Below, in pieces: positions 7,366-14,734 of a DNA stretch of 64,000 nucleotides. This DNA comes from Streptomyces seoulensis (lineage in GTDB: Bacteria; Actinomycetota; Actinomycetes; Streptomycetales; Streptomycetaceae). The notes below the pieces were generated by a model, which was not told the DNA's origin, ran no database searches, and saw nothing but the letters and a program-made list of their open reading frames with translations. Within the stretch, counting starts at the first letter, position 1; each line of letters opens with the position of its first letter. The position numbers were made by a program, and so were the translations under genes. The stretch covers positions 930,001 through 994,000 of the forward strand of contig CP054936.1 in NCBI GenBank assembly GCA_013364255.1. The letters are read 5' to 3'.

Positions 7366-8340
7366 TCAGGGGGTGAGCAGCGGTTCCCACCACGACCGGT
7401 GGGCCCGGTACCAGTCCGCCGTGGCGGTCAGCGCCGGGGCGAAGTCGGCGAGGGGGCGGTAGCCCAGTTCGGCGGTGATCTTGCCGTCGTCGACCGCGTA
7501 GCGGCGGTCGTGGCCCTTGCGGTCGGTGACGTGCTCGATCCGGTCCCGGCCCGCTCCGCACCAGGCCAGCAGTCGGTCGGCCAGTTCCAGATTGGTCAGC
7601 GCGGTGCCGCCGCCGACGTTGTAGACCTCGCCCGGCCGGCCCGCCGTGCGCACCAGTTCCACCGCGCGCACGTGGTCGTCCACGTGCAGCCAGTCCCGCA
7701 CCTGCCGGCCGTCGCCGTACATCGGCAGCCGGCCCCCGGTCAGCAGGGTCGCCACGAACCGCGGGATCACCTTCTCCGGATGCTGGTAGGGCCCGAAGTT
7801 GTTGGTGCAGCGGGTCACCCGGACGTCCAGGCCGTGGGTGCGGTGGTGGGCGAGCGCGATCAGGTCGGCCGCGGCCTTCGAGGCGGCGTACGGCGAGCTG
7901 GGCCGCAGCGGGTCCGCCTCGCGCGCGGCGCCCTCGGGGATCGAGCCGTACACCTCGTCGGTGGAGATCTGCACGAAGGCGCGCACCCCGTGCCGCAGCG
8001 CCGCGTCCAGCAGCACCTGGGTGCCGACGACGTTGGTGAGGGTGAACCCGGAGCCGTCCTCGATGGAGCGGTCCACGTGCGACTCGGCGGCGAAGTGCAC
8101 GATCTCGTCGTGTGCGGCCGCCAGGCGCCGCACGGTCGGCGCGTCGCACACGTCGCCGTGCACGAACGTCAGCGCGGGGTGGGCGCGCACCGGTTCGAGG
8201 CGGGTGAGGCTGCCGGCGTAGGTGAGCTTGTCCAGAACGGTGACCGTGACGCCGGGCGGACCGGACGGGCCGAGCAGGGCGCGGACGTACGCGGAACCGA
8301 TGAAGCCGGCTCCGCCGGTGACGAGGATGCGGGTGGTCAT
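7366..8340 (-). CDS. rfbB: dTDP-glucose 4,6-dehydratase
   Basis: This extended SDR of 324 residues carries GGAGFIGS near the start (NAD binding), HFAAESHVDRSI, STDEVYGS and the catalytic YAASKAA, followed by RCTNNFGPYQHPEKVIP and the substrate-side RDWLHVDDH. All are diagnostic of RmlB/RfbB, which converts dTDP-glucose to dTDP-4-keto-6-deoxyglucose, the entry to deoxysugars and rhamnose. Length is normal. The partner genes rmlA, rmlC and rmlD are not in the window, so this is a solitary copy. It is divergent from the PfkB kinase gene with a 192-bp gap. Confidence 0.93.
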   Translation of the reverse strand: MTTRILVTGGAGFIGSAYVRALLGPSGPPGVTVTVLDKLTYAGSLTRLEPVRAHPALTFVHGDVCDAPTVRRLAAAHDEIVHFAAESHVDRSIEDGSGFTLTNVVGTQVLLDAALRHGVRAFVQISTDEVYGSIPEGAAREADPLRPSSPYAASKAAADLIALAHHRTHGLDVRVTRCTNNFGPYQHPEKVIPRFVATLLTGGRLPMYGDGRQVRDWLHVDDHVRAVELVRTAGRPGEVYNVGGGTALTNLELADRLLAWCGAGRDRIEHVTDRKGHDRRYAVDDGKITAELGYRPLADFAPALTATADWYRAHRSWWEPLLTP

Positions 8341-8442
8341 GGGCTCGGGCGTGCCTCGCTGCGGTCGGGTGCGCCTCGCTCGGGTCGGTGCGCGGTGCCT
8401 GGAGTCACGGTTCTACCACTCCCGCCGCGCCCGCACGGCCGT

Positions 8443-8470
8443 GCTGAAAGTTGCAGCAAGTCCTTGCAGC
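8443..8470. promoter_or_regulatory. TTGCAG-type repeats upstream of the PfkB gene
   Basis: TTGCAGCAAG (8451-8460) is followed by CTTGCAGC (8463-8470), and GCTGAAAGTTGCAGC forms an imperfect inverted repeat just before. Such CTTGCAG repeats recall sugar-repressor (LacI/MalR-type) sites upstream of Streptomyces carbohydrate genes. The regulator is not identified. They lie about 65 bp before the pfkB start. Confidence 0.35.
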
Positions 8471-8532
8471 GACCGGGACTTGGTGTTTGACTCGCTGCCT
8501 GCCTCGCCCACCGCCCCCCGAGGAGCGCGCAC

Positions 8533-9513
8533 ATGACCTCGCCCGAGCCGCCCGACGGCGCCCCGCGTGCCGGAGACCGCCGTACGAGCGACCACGACGT
8601 CCTCGTGGTCGGCGGCGTGGGGGTGGACACCATCGTGCGCGTGCCCGAACTGCGGCTGCCGCCCGGCGACTCGGTGTTCGTGGAGCCGCTGCGGGACTAC
8701 GTGGGCCACACCGGCAACGGGGTGGCGCTGGGCTGCCACGCGCTGGGCCTGCGGACCAAGTTCCTCGACTTCCTCGGCGACGACCCGCAGGGCCGTATGG
8801 TGCTGGACCACTACGCCCGCCACGGCCTTGACTTCAGCCACCGCGTCTCCCCGCACGGCACCCCGCGCTCGGCCAACCTGGTGGACGCCGAGGGCCGCCG
8901 CTTCTCCTTCTTCGACGGCCGGCACCCCGCCATCCTGCGGTTGCCGCGCGACTTCTACCTGCCGTTCCTGGAGCGCGCCGCCCATGTCCACCTCTCCATC
9001 GTCGGCCACAACCGGGACATGTACGAGGACGTCCACCGCCTCGGCGTGACCAGTTCGACCGACCTGCACGACTGGGACGGCCGCGACCCGCACCACCGCC
9101 CCTACGCCCTCGCCTCCGACTACGTCTTCCTCAGCGCGGCGGCGATCCACGACCGGCTGGAGCCGGTGCTGCGCTCGGTCCTCGACCGGGGCCGGGCCCG
9201 GGCGGTGGTCGCCACCGACGGCGCCGAGGGCTGCCATCTGCTGGTGCGCGGCGAGGACCGGGTACGGCACTTCCCGGCGGTGCGCCCCGAACGGCCGGTG
9301 GTGGACACCAACGGCGCGGGCGACGCGTTCGTCACCGGTTTCCTGCACGCCCTGTTCGAGGAGCGGGGGTGGGAGGAGTGCGTGCTGGCCGGGTCGGTGG
9401 CCGGGGCGTTCGCCTGCGGCGGCGTCGGCACCCACACCGAGTTCATCGACCTGCCCGGGCTGCGCGCGGCCGTCGACCGGGCGAGGGCGGACGCCTGGGC
9501 GGCGCGGGATTGA
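8533..9513 (+). CDS. PfkB-family carbohydrate or nucleoside kinase
   Basis: This 326-residue protein has the ribokinase/PfkB fold: VVGGVGVDTIVRVPEL at the start, GHTGNGVALGCHALGLRTKFLDFLGDDPQG (substrate lid region) and the anion-hole signature DTNGAGDAFVTGFLHALF at about residues 257-275, whose Asp is the catalytic base. The family phosphorylates sugars or nucleosides with ATP. The substrate cannot be read from sequence. The TTGCAG repeats upstream hint at carbohydrate control. Its 3' end converges with the LysR gene. Confidence 0.88.
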   Translation: MTSPEPPDGAPRAGDRRTSDHDVLVVGGVGVDTIVRVPELRLPPGDSVFVEPLRDYVGHTGNGVALGCHALGLRTKFLDFLGDDPQGRMVLDHYARHGLDFSHRVSPHGTPRSANLVDAEGRRFSFFDGRHPAILRLPRDFYLPFLERAAHVHLSIVGHNRDMYEDVHRLGVTSSTDLHDWDGRDPHHRPYALASDYVFLSAAAIHDRLEPVLRSVLDRGRARAVVATDGAEGCHLLVRGEDRVRHFPAVRPERPVVDTNGAGDAFVTGFLHALFEERGWEECVLAGSVAGAFACGGVGTHTEFIDLPGLRAAVDRARADAWAARD

Positions 9514-9514
9514 G

Positions 9515-9575
9515 CACGGCGAGCGGTCGTCCCGTACGGCTCCGTGCCGCACGGTGAGCAGTCGTCCCGTACGAC
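9515..9575. repeat. 26-bp imperfect direct repeat between convergent genes
   Basis: CACGGCGAGCGGTCGTCCCG... (9515-9540) recurs at 9550-9575 with 3 mismatches and a 35-bp period. A third partial CACGGTGAGC begins at 9579. It fills the gap between pfkB and the lysR stop. The role is unknown. Confidence 0.55.
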
Positions 9576-9586
9576 GTCGTGCTGCT

Positions 9587-10501
9587 TCACGGTGAGCCGC
9601 CGCCCGCCGTCCCCGACAGGGCCCGTGCCGACGCGGCCAGGTGGTCGCGGAACCAGCGGTGGCCCGGGTCGGCGTCGTTGCGCGGGTGCCAGGCCATGCC
9701 GAACTCCAGCGGGGCCAGGTCCAGGGGGATGGGGAAGGTGCGCAGCCCCAGCGCGGCGACGGTCCCCGGGAGCCAGTCGGCCAGGGTGAGCGCGACCAGG
9801 TCGGTGTCCCTGGCCAGCAGCATCGCGCCGGTGTGACTGGGGACGACGACCGCGACCCGGCGCCGCAGCCCGCGTCCGGCCAGCGCGGTGTCGATGGGCC
9901 CGAACCGCTTGCCCAGCCGGGAGATGCCGATGTGTCCGGCCGCGGCGAACCGGCGGGCGTCGATCCGCCGGCCGAAGAGGGGATGGCCGGCCCGGGCCAC
10001 GCCGACCAGGTGGGCGCGGGCGACGTGCCGGGTGCGGATCTCCGGGTCCAGGTGCCCGAGGACGCCGAGTTCGACGTCGACCGCGCCCTGCCGCAGCGCG
10101 GGCCCGCCCTCCACCGCCTCCGGCAGGAACACCACGTCCACGTGCGGGGCTTCGGCCTGGACCCGCTCCGTCAGGGTGCCGGCCAGGCCCGCCAGGAGCA
10201 GTTCGGTGCTCTGCACGGTGAAGGCGCGCTGGAGGTGCACGGCCTCGAAGCCCGCCCCGGGGCGCAGGACGTCGTCGCAGCCGCGCAGCAACGCGCGTAC
10301 CTCGTCGCGCAGTTCGAGGGCGCGCGGGGTGGGGACCAGGCCCTGGCCGGCACGGACCAGCAGCGGATCGCCCACCGCCCGGCGCAGCCGGGCCAGGGTG
10401 CGGCTGACCGCCGCGGGGGACGTGCCGAGCCGCTCGGCGGCGCGGGTCACGCTGTTCTCCTGGAGCAGCGCGTCCAGAGCGCGCAGCAGATTGAGGTCCA
10501 T
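9587..10501 (-). CDS. LysR-family transcriptional regulator
   Basis: ATG at 10499-10501 gives 304 residues beginning MDLNLLRALDALLQENSVTRAAERLGTSPAAVSRTLARLRRAVGDPLLVRAGQGL. This is a textbook LysR winged helix-turn-helix in the NodD/SyrM-like subgroup (MDLNLL start). The remaining 230 residues form the periplasmic-binding-protein-like effector domain. It is divergent from the beta-propeller gene across a 172-bp gap. In the LysR pattern it probably controls that gene and the NmrA-like gene after it. The effector is unknown. Confidence 0.92.
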   Translation of the reverse strand: MDLNLLRALDALLQENSVTRAAERLGTSPAAVSRTLARLRRAVGDPLLVRAGQGLVPTPRALELRDEVRALLRGCDDVLRPGAGFEAVHLQRAFTVQSTELLLAGLAGTLTERVQAEAPHVDVVFLPEAVEGGPALRQGAVDVELGVLGHLDPEIRTRHVARAHLVGVARAGHPLFGRRIDARRFAAAGHIGISRLGKRFGPIDTALAGRGLRRRVAVVVPSHTGAMLLARDTDLVALTLADWLPGTVAALGLRTFPIPLDLAPLEFGMAWHPRNDADPGHRWFRDHLAASARALSGTAGGGSP

Positions 10502-10632
10502 CGCCACTCCTGGTCCACCTCTCCTCATGGCACTGAGCTGTACTTTTGCGTATGAGTCAACTATTGGGTGCCGATCCTTGCATTGTCGCGGAATTCTCTC
10601 GTGCCCACAGTGGAGGTGTTCGCCAAGACAGC

Positions 10633-10652
10633 GGGCGTCCGCGAGGACGCCC
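10633..10652 (+). promoter_or_regulatory. 8-bp stem with GCGA tetraloop in the leader of the beta-propeller gene
   Basis: GGGCGTCC (10633-10640) and GGACGCCC (10645-10652) pair around GCGA, a stable GNRA tetraloop, 21 bp before the ATG at 10674. It could act as a 5' stabiliser or attenuator. The function is inference. Confidence 0.45.
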
Positions 10653-10673
10653 CCACGTGTGCGAGGGACTCCC

Positions 10674-11726
10674 ATGCAGAAATCCGCGCGTTCCGGCCGG
10701 GAAGGCGACGTACTGGCCGTCGTCGACCAGAGCGGTCCGACCGTCTCCTTCTACGACGCCGCCGACGACCGGCGCCTCGGTTCGCTCGACGTCCTGGCCG
10801 AGCCACACGAGTTGTGCTTCGACCCGGTGCGGCGGCTGCTGTGGTGCACCGTGACGTACCGCTCGGGCTTCTACCACGCCCACGGCGGCCGGCGCACCGA
10901 GCTGGTCGTCATCGACCCCGACGCCCGCCGGGTCGTGGAGGTGGTCGACCTCGCCCCGGAACACGCGCCGCACGGACTGGCGCTGGACGCGCGGCGCGGC
11001 CGCCTCTACGTCACCGTGGAGGCGTCGGCCGACCGGCCCGGCGGGGTCGTCGTGATCGACGCGGAGACGCGCCGGCCGGTGGGCCGCATCGACACCGGGG
11101 CGGCCGGTTCGCACTGGGTCGCCGTCGACGCGGCGAGCCGGACGGCGTACGTCGCCAACAAGGAGGCGCCGTTCGTCTCGGCGCTCGACCTCGAACGGGG
11201 CGCCGTCACCGCGCGGGTCGAGGTGCCCGGCAGCGAGGGCGTCGCCGTCTCGGCCGACGGGGCGTACGCCTTCGTCGCCGCGCCGTTCAGCGGCTCGTTC
11301 GCCGGCCGTGACGACGGGCCCGCTCCCGGGGTCAGGGTCGTCGACACCCGGACGGCGTCCGTCGTCGACACCCTGCCCACCGAGCACCGCGCGGTGCCGC
11401 TGCACCTGACCTCCACCAGCAGGCTGCTGGTCGGCGAGGTGCGCACGGAGGACGGTCCGGCGGGCGGCGAGGTGCGGATGGCGCCGGGGCGGCTGACGGT
11501 GTTCGACGCCGGCACCCGCGAGCGGCTCGGCGGGGTGGAGGTGGGGCGCTGCCCGCTGACCATCACCTCGTCACCGGACGGCCGGCTCGCCTACGTGGCC
11601 TGCTACGCCTCCTCCACCGTGCACGTCGTGGACCTGGCCACGTTGCGCAGCCTGGCCAGGATCGACGTCGCCGCCTCCGGCGCCCACGGCGCCCACGGCC
11701 TGGCGTACCTCCCGCGCGCCGCCTGA
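10674..11726 (+). CDS. YncE-like beta-propeller protein
   Basis: This 350-residue protein is built of repeated 40-45-residue blades: VLAVVDQSGPTVSFYDAAD, ELVVIDPDARRVVEVVDLAPEHAPHGLALDARRGRLYVT, GVVVIDAETRRPVGRIDTGAAGSHWVAVDAASRTAYVANK, and a final ITSSPDGRLAYVACYASSTVHVVDLAT. This is the YVTN/lactonase-like seven-bladed propeller pattern. No signal peptide is seen, so it is probably cytoplasmic. Propellers of this type bind ligands or act as lactonases; no catalytic assignment is possible here. A GGGACTCCC stretch just before ATG serves poorly as a ribosome-binding site, so the start is moderately sure. Confidence 0.8.
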   Translation: MQKSARSGREGDVLAVVDQSGPTVSFYDAADDRRLGSLDVLAEPHELCFDPVRRLLWCTVTYRSGFYHAHGGRRTELVVIDPDARRVVEVVDLAPEHAPHGLALDARRGRLYVTVEASADRPGGVVVIDAETRRPVGRIDTGAAGSHWVAVDAASRTAYVANKEAPFVSALDLERGAVTARVEVPGSEGVAVSADGAYAFVAAPFSGSFAGRDDGPAPGVRVVDTRTASVVDTLPTEHRAVPLHLTSTSRLLVGEVRTEDGPAGGEVRMAPGRLTVFDAGTRERLGGVEVGRCPLTITSSPDGRLAYVACYASSTVHVVDLATLRSLARIDVAASGAHGAHGLAYLPRAA

Positions 11727-11817
11727 CAACCGCCCTGCCCCCGCGCGTGTCCCGCGGGCACGACACCCACCTGACCGAACGACAGTTCATCCGCACCATC
11801 GAGACGGAGCAGTACTC

Positions 11818-12702
11818 ATGATCGTCATCACCGCACCCACCAGCACCATCGGCCGCCGGCTCGTCGCCGGCCTGCTCGACCGGGGCGCGCCGCTGCGCCT
11901 CGTCGTCCGCGATCCCTCGCGTCTGGAGGAGGGAGTCCGCGAACGGGTCGAGATCGTCCAGGGCTCGCACGGCGACGCCGCCGTCGTCGACCGGGCGTGC
12001 GCCGGGGCCGAGGCCGTCTTCTGGCTCGCGCCGGGCGACGGCGCCGCGCCGAGCGCGGAGGCCGCCTTCGTCGGCTTCAGCCGCCCCGCCTGCGCCGCGT
12101 TCGCCCGCCACGGCGTCCGGCGTGTCGTCGGCGTCTCCGCGCTCGGCCGCGGCACGCCGATGGCCGAGCACGCCGGACTGGTCACCGCCTCGCTGGCGAT
12201 GGACGACCTGATCGCCTCCTCGGGCGTCGCCTACCGGGCGGTCGTCTGCCCGTCCTTCATGCACAACCTGCTCCGCCAGGCCCGTGCCATCAGGGAGCAG
12301 GGCGTGTTCTCCCTGATGGCCGACGCGGACCTGAAGGTTCCCACCGTCGCCACCCAGGACATCGCCGACACCGCCGCGCGCCTGCTGCTGGACGACACCT
12401 GGACCGGCGCCGGCGAGGTCGCCTGCCTCGGCCCCGAGGACCTGTCGCCCACCGACATGGCGCGGATCATCGGCGAGGTCCTCGGCACCGAGGTCGGCTA
12501 CCGGCGGATCCCGGGCACGGCCCTCAAGGAGCGCCTGACCGGCTTCGGGACGACCGAGGCGATGGCGCAGGCCACGGTGGACATGTTCGAGGCCAAGAAC
12601 AAGGGCATGGACAACGCCGCCCCGCGCACCCCCGAGTCGGCCACCCCGACGACGTTCCGCCAGTGGTGCGCGGAGGTCCTCAGGCCGGCCGTGACGGGCT
12701 GA
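11818..12702 (+). CDS. NmrA-like NAD(P)-binding protein (atypical SDR)
   Basis: This gene encodes 294 residues. The fold matches the NmrA/HSCARG group: MIVITAPTSTIGRRLVAGLLDRGAPLRLVVRDPSRL, then AVFWLAPG, VRRVVGVSALGRG and VCPSFMHNLLRQARAIREQGVFSLMADADLKVPTVATQDIADTAARLL. The usual glycine-rich GATGxxG is degenerate here (APTSTIG), so nucleotide affinity may be altered, as in NmrA redox-sensing proteins. It follows the propeller gene by 91 bp on the same strand and probably shares its LysR control. Confidence 0.8.
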   Translation: MIVITAPTSTIGRRLVAGLLDRGAPLRLVVRDPSRLEEGVRERVEIVQGSHGDAAVVDRACAGAEAVFWLAPGDGAAPSAEAAFVGFSRPACAAFARHGVRRVVGVSALGRGTPMAEHAGLVTASLAMDDLIASSGVAYRAVVCPSFMHNLLRQARAIREQGVFSLMADADLKVPTVATQDIADTAARLLLDDTWTGAGEVACLGPEDLSPTDMARIIGEVLGTEVGYRRIPGTALKERLTGFGTTEAMAQATVDMFEAKNKGMDNAAPRTPESATPTTFRQWCAEVLRPAVTG

Positions 12703-12753
12703 TCCCGGGGCGGTGGCGGGCGGCGCGGGTGATCCGGTGCGCGGAGCGGCGGG

Positions 12754-13398
12754 TCACTTGCGCCAGAACACGTGGTGCGTCACTCCGCTCGGGCTGGGCA
12801 CGACGTCCAGGTGGAAGCGGTCGAGCAGTTCCTCGGGCGACTCCCACAGCCGCAGCCCGTCGCCGAGCTTGAGCGGCGAGACCGCCACGTGCAGGGTGTC
12901 GATCAGGTCGGCGTCGAGGAACTGCCGGATGGTGCTCACCCCGCCGCCGAGCCGTACGTCCTTGCCCCCTGCCGCCTCACGGGCTTGGTCGAGGACCGCG
13001 GCCGGGTCGCCGCCGACGAAGTGGAAGGTGGTGTCGGAGAGCGTGAACGAGGGGCGTTCGTGGTGGGTCATGACGAACACCGGGGTGTGGAAGGGCGGTT
13101 CGTCGCCCCACCAGCCGCGCCACTCGTCGTCCTGCCAGGGACCGCGCTGCGGACCGAACTTGTTGCGGCCCATGATCTCGGCGCCGATGTTGTGCGAGAA
13201 GTCGCGGGTGAAGTAGTCGTCCAGGCCGCGGCTGCCGCCCGCATCGGTGCGGTTCGGCCAGCTCGCGGTGGTGACGGCCCAGCCGAACAGCCGCTCGGGC
13301 CCGACAATCCCGAACGGAAGTTCGAGACTTTGGTCCTCGCCGGCGGCGACGCCGTCGCTGGAGACGTTGAAGTTCTGGACCTTCAGCAGTTGAGCCAT
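12754..13398 (-). CDS. Dihydrofolate reductase-like protein (RibD C-terminal domain family)
   Basis: ATG at 13396-13398, preceded by GGGAGGA, gives 214 residues: MAQLLKVQNFNVSSDGVAAG, GAEIMGRNKFGP, TPVFVMTHHERPSF, GKDVRLGGGVSTIRQFLDADLIDTLHVAVSPLKLGDGLRLW. This is the small 'dihydrofolate reductase family protein' group with the RibD reductase fold. It binds NADPH but usually is not the housekeeping DHFR. The substrate is unknown. It lies 73 bp downstream of the SRPBCC gene on the same strand and may be cotranscribed with it. Confidence 0.87.
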   Translation of the reverse strand: MAQLLKVQNFNVSSDGVAAGEDQSLELPFGIVGPERLFGWAVTTASWPNRTDAGGSRGLDDYFTRDFSHNIGAEIMGRNKFGPQRGPWQDDEWRGWWGDEPPFHTPVFVMTHHERPSFTLSDTTFHFVGGDPAAVLDQAREAAGGKDVRLGGGVSTIRQFLDADLIDTLHVAVSPLKLGDGLRLWESPEELLDRFHLDVVPSPSGVTHHVFWRK

Positions 13399-13471
13399 GG
13401 TTCCTCCCATGTCGTCGACGACCATAGGACTCCCGGGGACCGGAGAACTCATCGCCGCGCGCGGGGGGAAT

Positions 13472-13978
13472 TCAGCTGTGCGCCTTCTCCAGTTCCCGCT
13501 TCAGGTTCCGCAGGGTGATGTCGATGTTGCGGGTCTGGAACTGGGCGAAGGTCTTGCCCGAGGTGACGATCCGGTCGAAGGCGTGGGCCACGGCGTCGGG
13601 CCACCGTCGCCGGTCGTCGGTCCAGGTCTCCGTCACCCGGGTCCCGGCGCCCTCGGGCTCGAAGGCGTACTCCCAGGTGGCGATCGGCCCGGGCAGCCGC
13701 GGGCGCCGCAGTCCGATGGCGTGGACGCGGAAGGCGAACCGGCGGCCCGGATCGGCCGCGGTGACCGTGCACCGCGTCGTCCACCGGAACGCCCCGCGCT
13801 TGTTGCGGCCGACGAACGAGGCGCCGAGCGCGGCCGGGCCGGCCGGCGTGCCCTCGGCCGTCCCCAGGTTCTCCGGGCTCCAGCGGCCCATGTCACCGGG
13901 GCGGCTCACCGCCGCGTAGGCCGTCTCGGGCGAGACCTCGATGAAGACGCTGCGGGCCACGGTGAGGACACGGGACAC
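13472..13978 (-). CDS. SRPBCC (START/Bet v1-like) family protein
   Basis: The 168-residue product has the SRPBCC pattern: VARSVFIEVSPETAYAAVSRPGDMGRWSPEN at the start, ASFVGRNKRGAFRWTTRCTVTAADPGRRFAFRVHAIGL in the middle strands, WEYAFEPEGAGTRVTETWTDDR, and a long C-terminal helix. These helix-grip proteins bind hydrophobic ligands and can act as cyclases or lipid carriers; the specific role is not visible. A near-palindrome about 50 bp upstream suggests repressor control. Confidence 0.85.
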   Translation of the reverse strand: MSRVLTVARSVFIEVSPETAYAAVSRPGDMGRWSPENLGTAEGTPAGPAALGASFVGRNKRGAFRWTTRCTVTAADPGRRFAFRVHAIGLRRPRLPGPIATWEYAFEPEGAGTRVTETWTDDRRRWPDAVAHAFDRIVTSGKTFAQFQTRNIDITLRNLKRELEKAHS

Positions 13979-13988
13979 GGTGGCTCCT

Positions 13989-14068
13989 TTCCCCGGGGGC
14001 GGACACGACGACTGCGGGCCAGTAACTTACTTGCGAGTAGCCATCTTGGCACGGCCGCCCCCGGGGAA
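13989..14068. promoter_or_regulatory. TTACTTGCGAGTAG operator-like site inside a 14-bp inverted repeat
   Basis: TTACTTGCGAGTAG (14027-14040) is nearly palindromic, with TACT/AGTA half-sites typical of TetR-type operators. It lies in the loop of a perfect inverted repeat: TTCCCCGGGGGCGG at 13989-14002 and its complement at 14055-14068. This is the promoter side of the SRPBCC gene and the 3' side of the deaminase gene, so the long repeat may double as the deaminase terminator. Confidence 0.5.
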
Positions 14069-14099
14069 GCCACCCACGCACCCTCACGAACGGCGCGCC

Positions 14100-14519
14100 C
14101 TACCCGGCGTCGAGCTGGCGGTCGGCCCATACGTAGGTCGCGGGCAGCAGGTCGGCGACGGGCACCGACCGCAGGCCCTCCCCGTCGGCGACGATGATCC
14201 TCAGGCCGGGGAAGTAGTCGAGGAGGGCCTGCCGGCACCGGCCGCACGGCGGGACGACGCCCCGGTCGCGGTCGCCGACGGCGACGACCGTCTCCAGCTC
14301 GTAGATCCCCTGGGCGGCCGCCGCGCCGATGAGGACCAGCTCGGCGCAGGGGCCGCCGGTGAAGTGGTAGGCGTTCACCGCCGTGACGACCCGGCCGTCC
14401 CGGGCGCGGGCCGCGGCCGCCATGGTGTGGTGGTCGCCCCGGCAGCGGGTGCGGGCCACCTCGGCCGCGGCCGCCACGAGTTCGTGGTCGACGCCGTTCG
14501 TCCCCGTGCTCGTGCTCAT
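14100..14519 (-). CDS. Blasticidin-S-deaminase-like cytidine deaminase
   Basis: ATG at 14517-14519 gives 139 residues. The zinc site is complete: C58-A-E60 in YHFTGGPCAELVL, and P-C92-G-R-C95 in PPCGRCRQALLDYFPGLRI. The segment VNAYHFTGGPCAELV...LLPATYVW closely matches the signature of blasticidin-S deaminase (BSD; VNVYHFTGGPCAEL...LLPSGYVW as I recall it) rather than the NCAE-R-A motif of housekeeping cytidine deaminase. It deaminates a cytosine ring, possibly of a peptidyl-nucleoside antibiotic, and so may give resistance. It is divergent from mutA, with no biosynthetic genes nearby. Confidence 0.85.
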   Translation of the reverse strand: MSTSTGTNGVDHELVAAAAEVARTRCRGDHHTMAAAARARDGRVVTAVNAYHFTGGPCAELVLIGAAAAQGIYELETVVAVGDRDRGVVPPCGRCRQALLDYFPGLRIIVADGEGLRSVPVADLLPATYVWADRQLDAG

Positions 14520-14722
14520 CTCTTCCGCCTCCGTCGAATCCGCGCGCGGGCGGGACGCCCCCGGCCGCCTCCTGGGCGCGTCCGCGATCATCCCACCCGG
14601 CGGCGGACGGCCCCCGGCCGAGGCCGCCGCCGGGCGGGCCCGACGCGAAGAGGCGGAGGTCACAGAGACCGGGAGGGCAAGGTCACAGCCGTGCCCTCTC
14701 CTGCGGATTCGGCTCCGTGCCC

Positions 14723-14734
14723 TAGCATCCGAGC
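14723..14734 (+). promoter_or_regulatory. -10 element TAGCAT, probable leaderless mutA transcript
   Basis: TAGCAT (14723-14728) fits TANNNT and lies 6 nt before the mutA ATG (14735). There is no Shine-Dalgarno sequence, so transcription most likely begins at the A of the ATG. Confidence 0.5.

Noticed and set aside
14520..14734. Cobalamin riboswitch before mutA
   Set aside because: No B12-box-like sequence is seen, and the mutA message looks leaderless.
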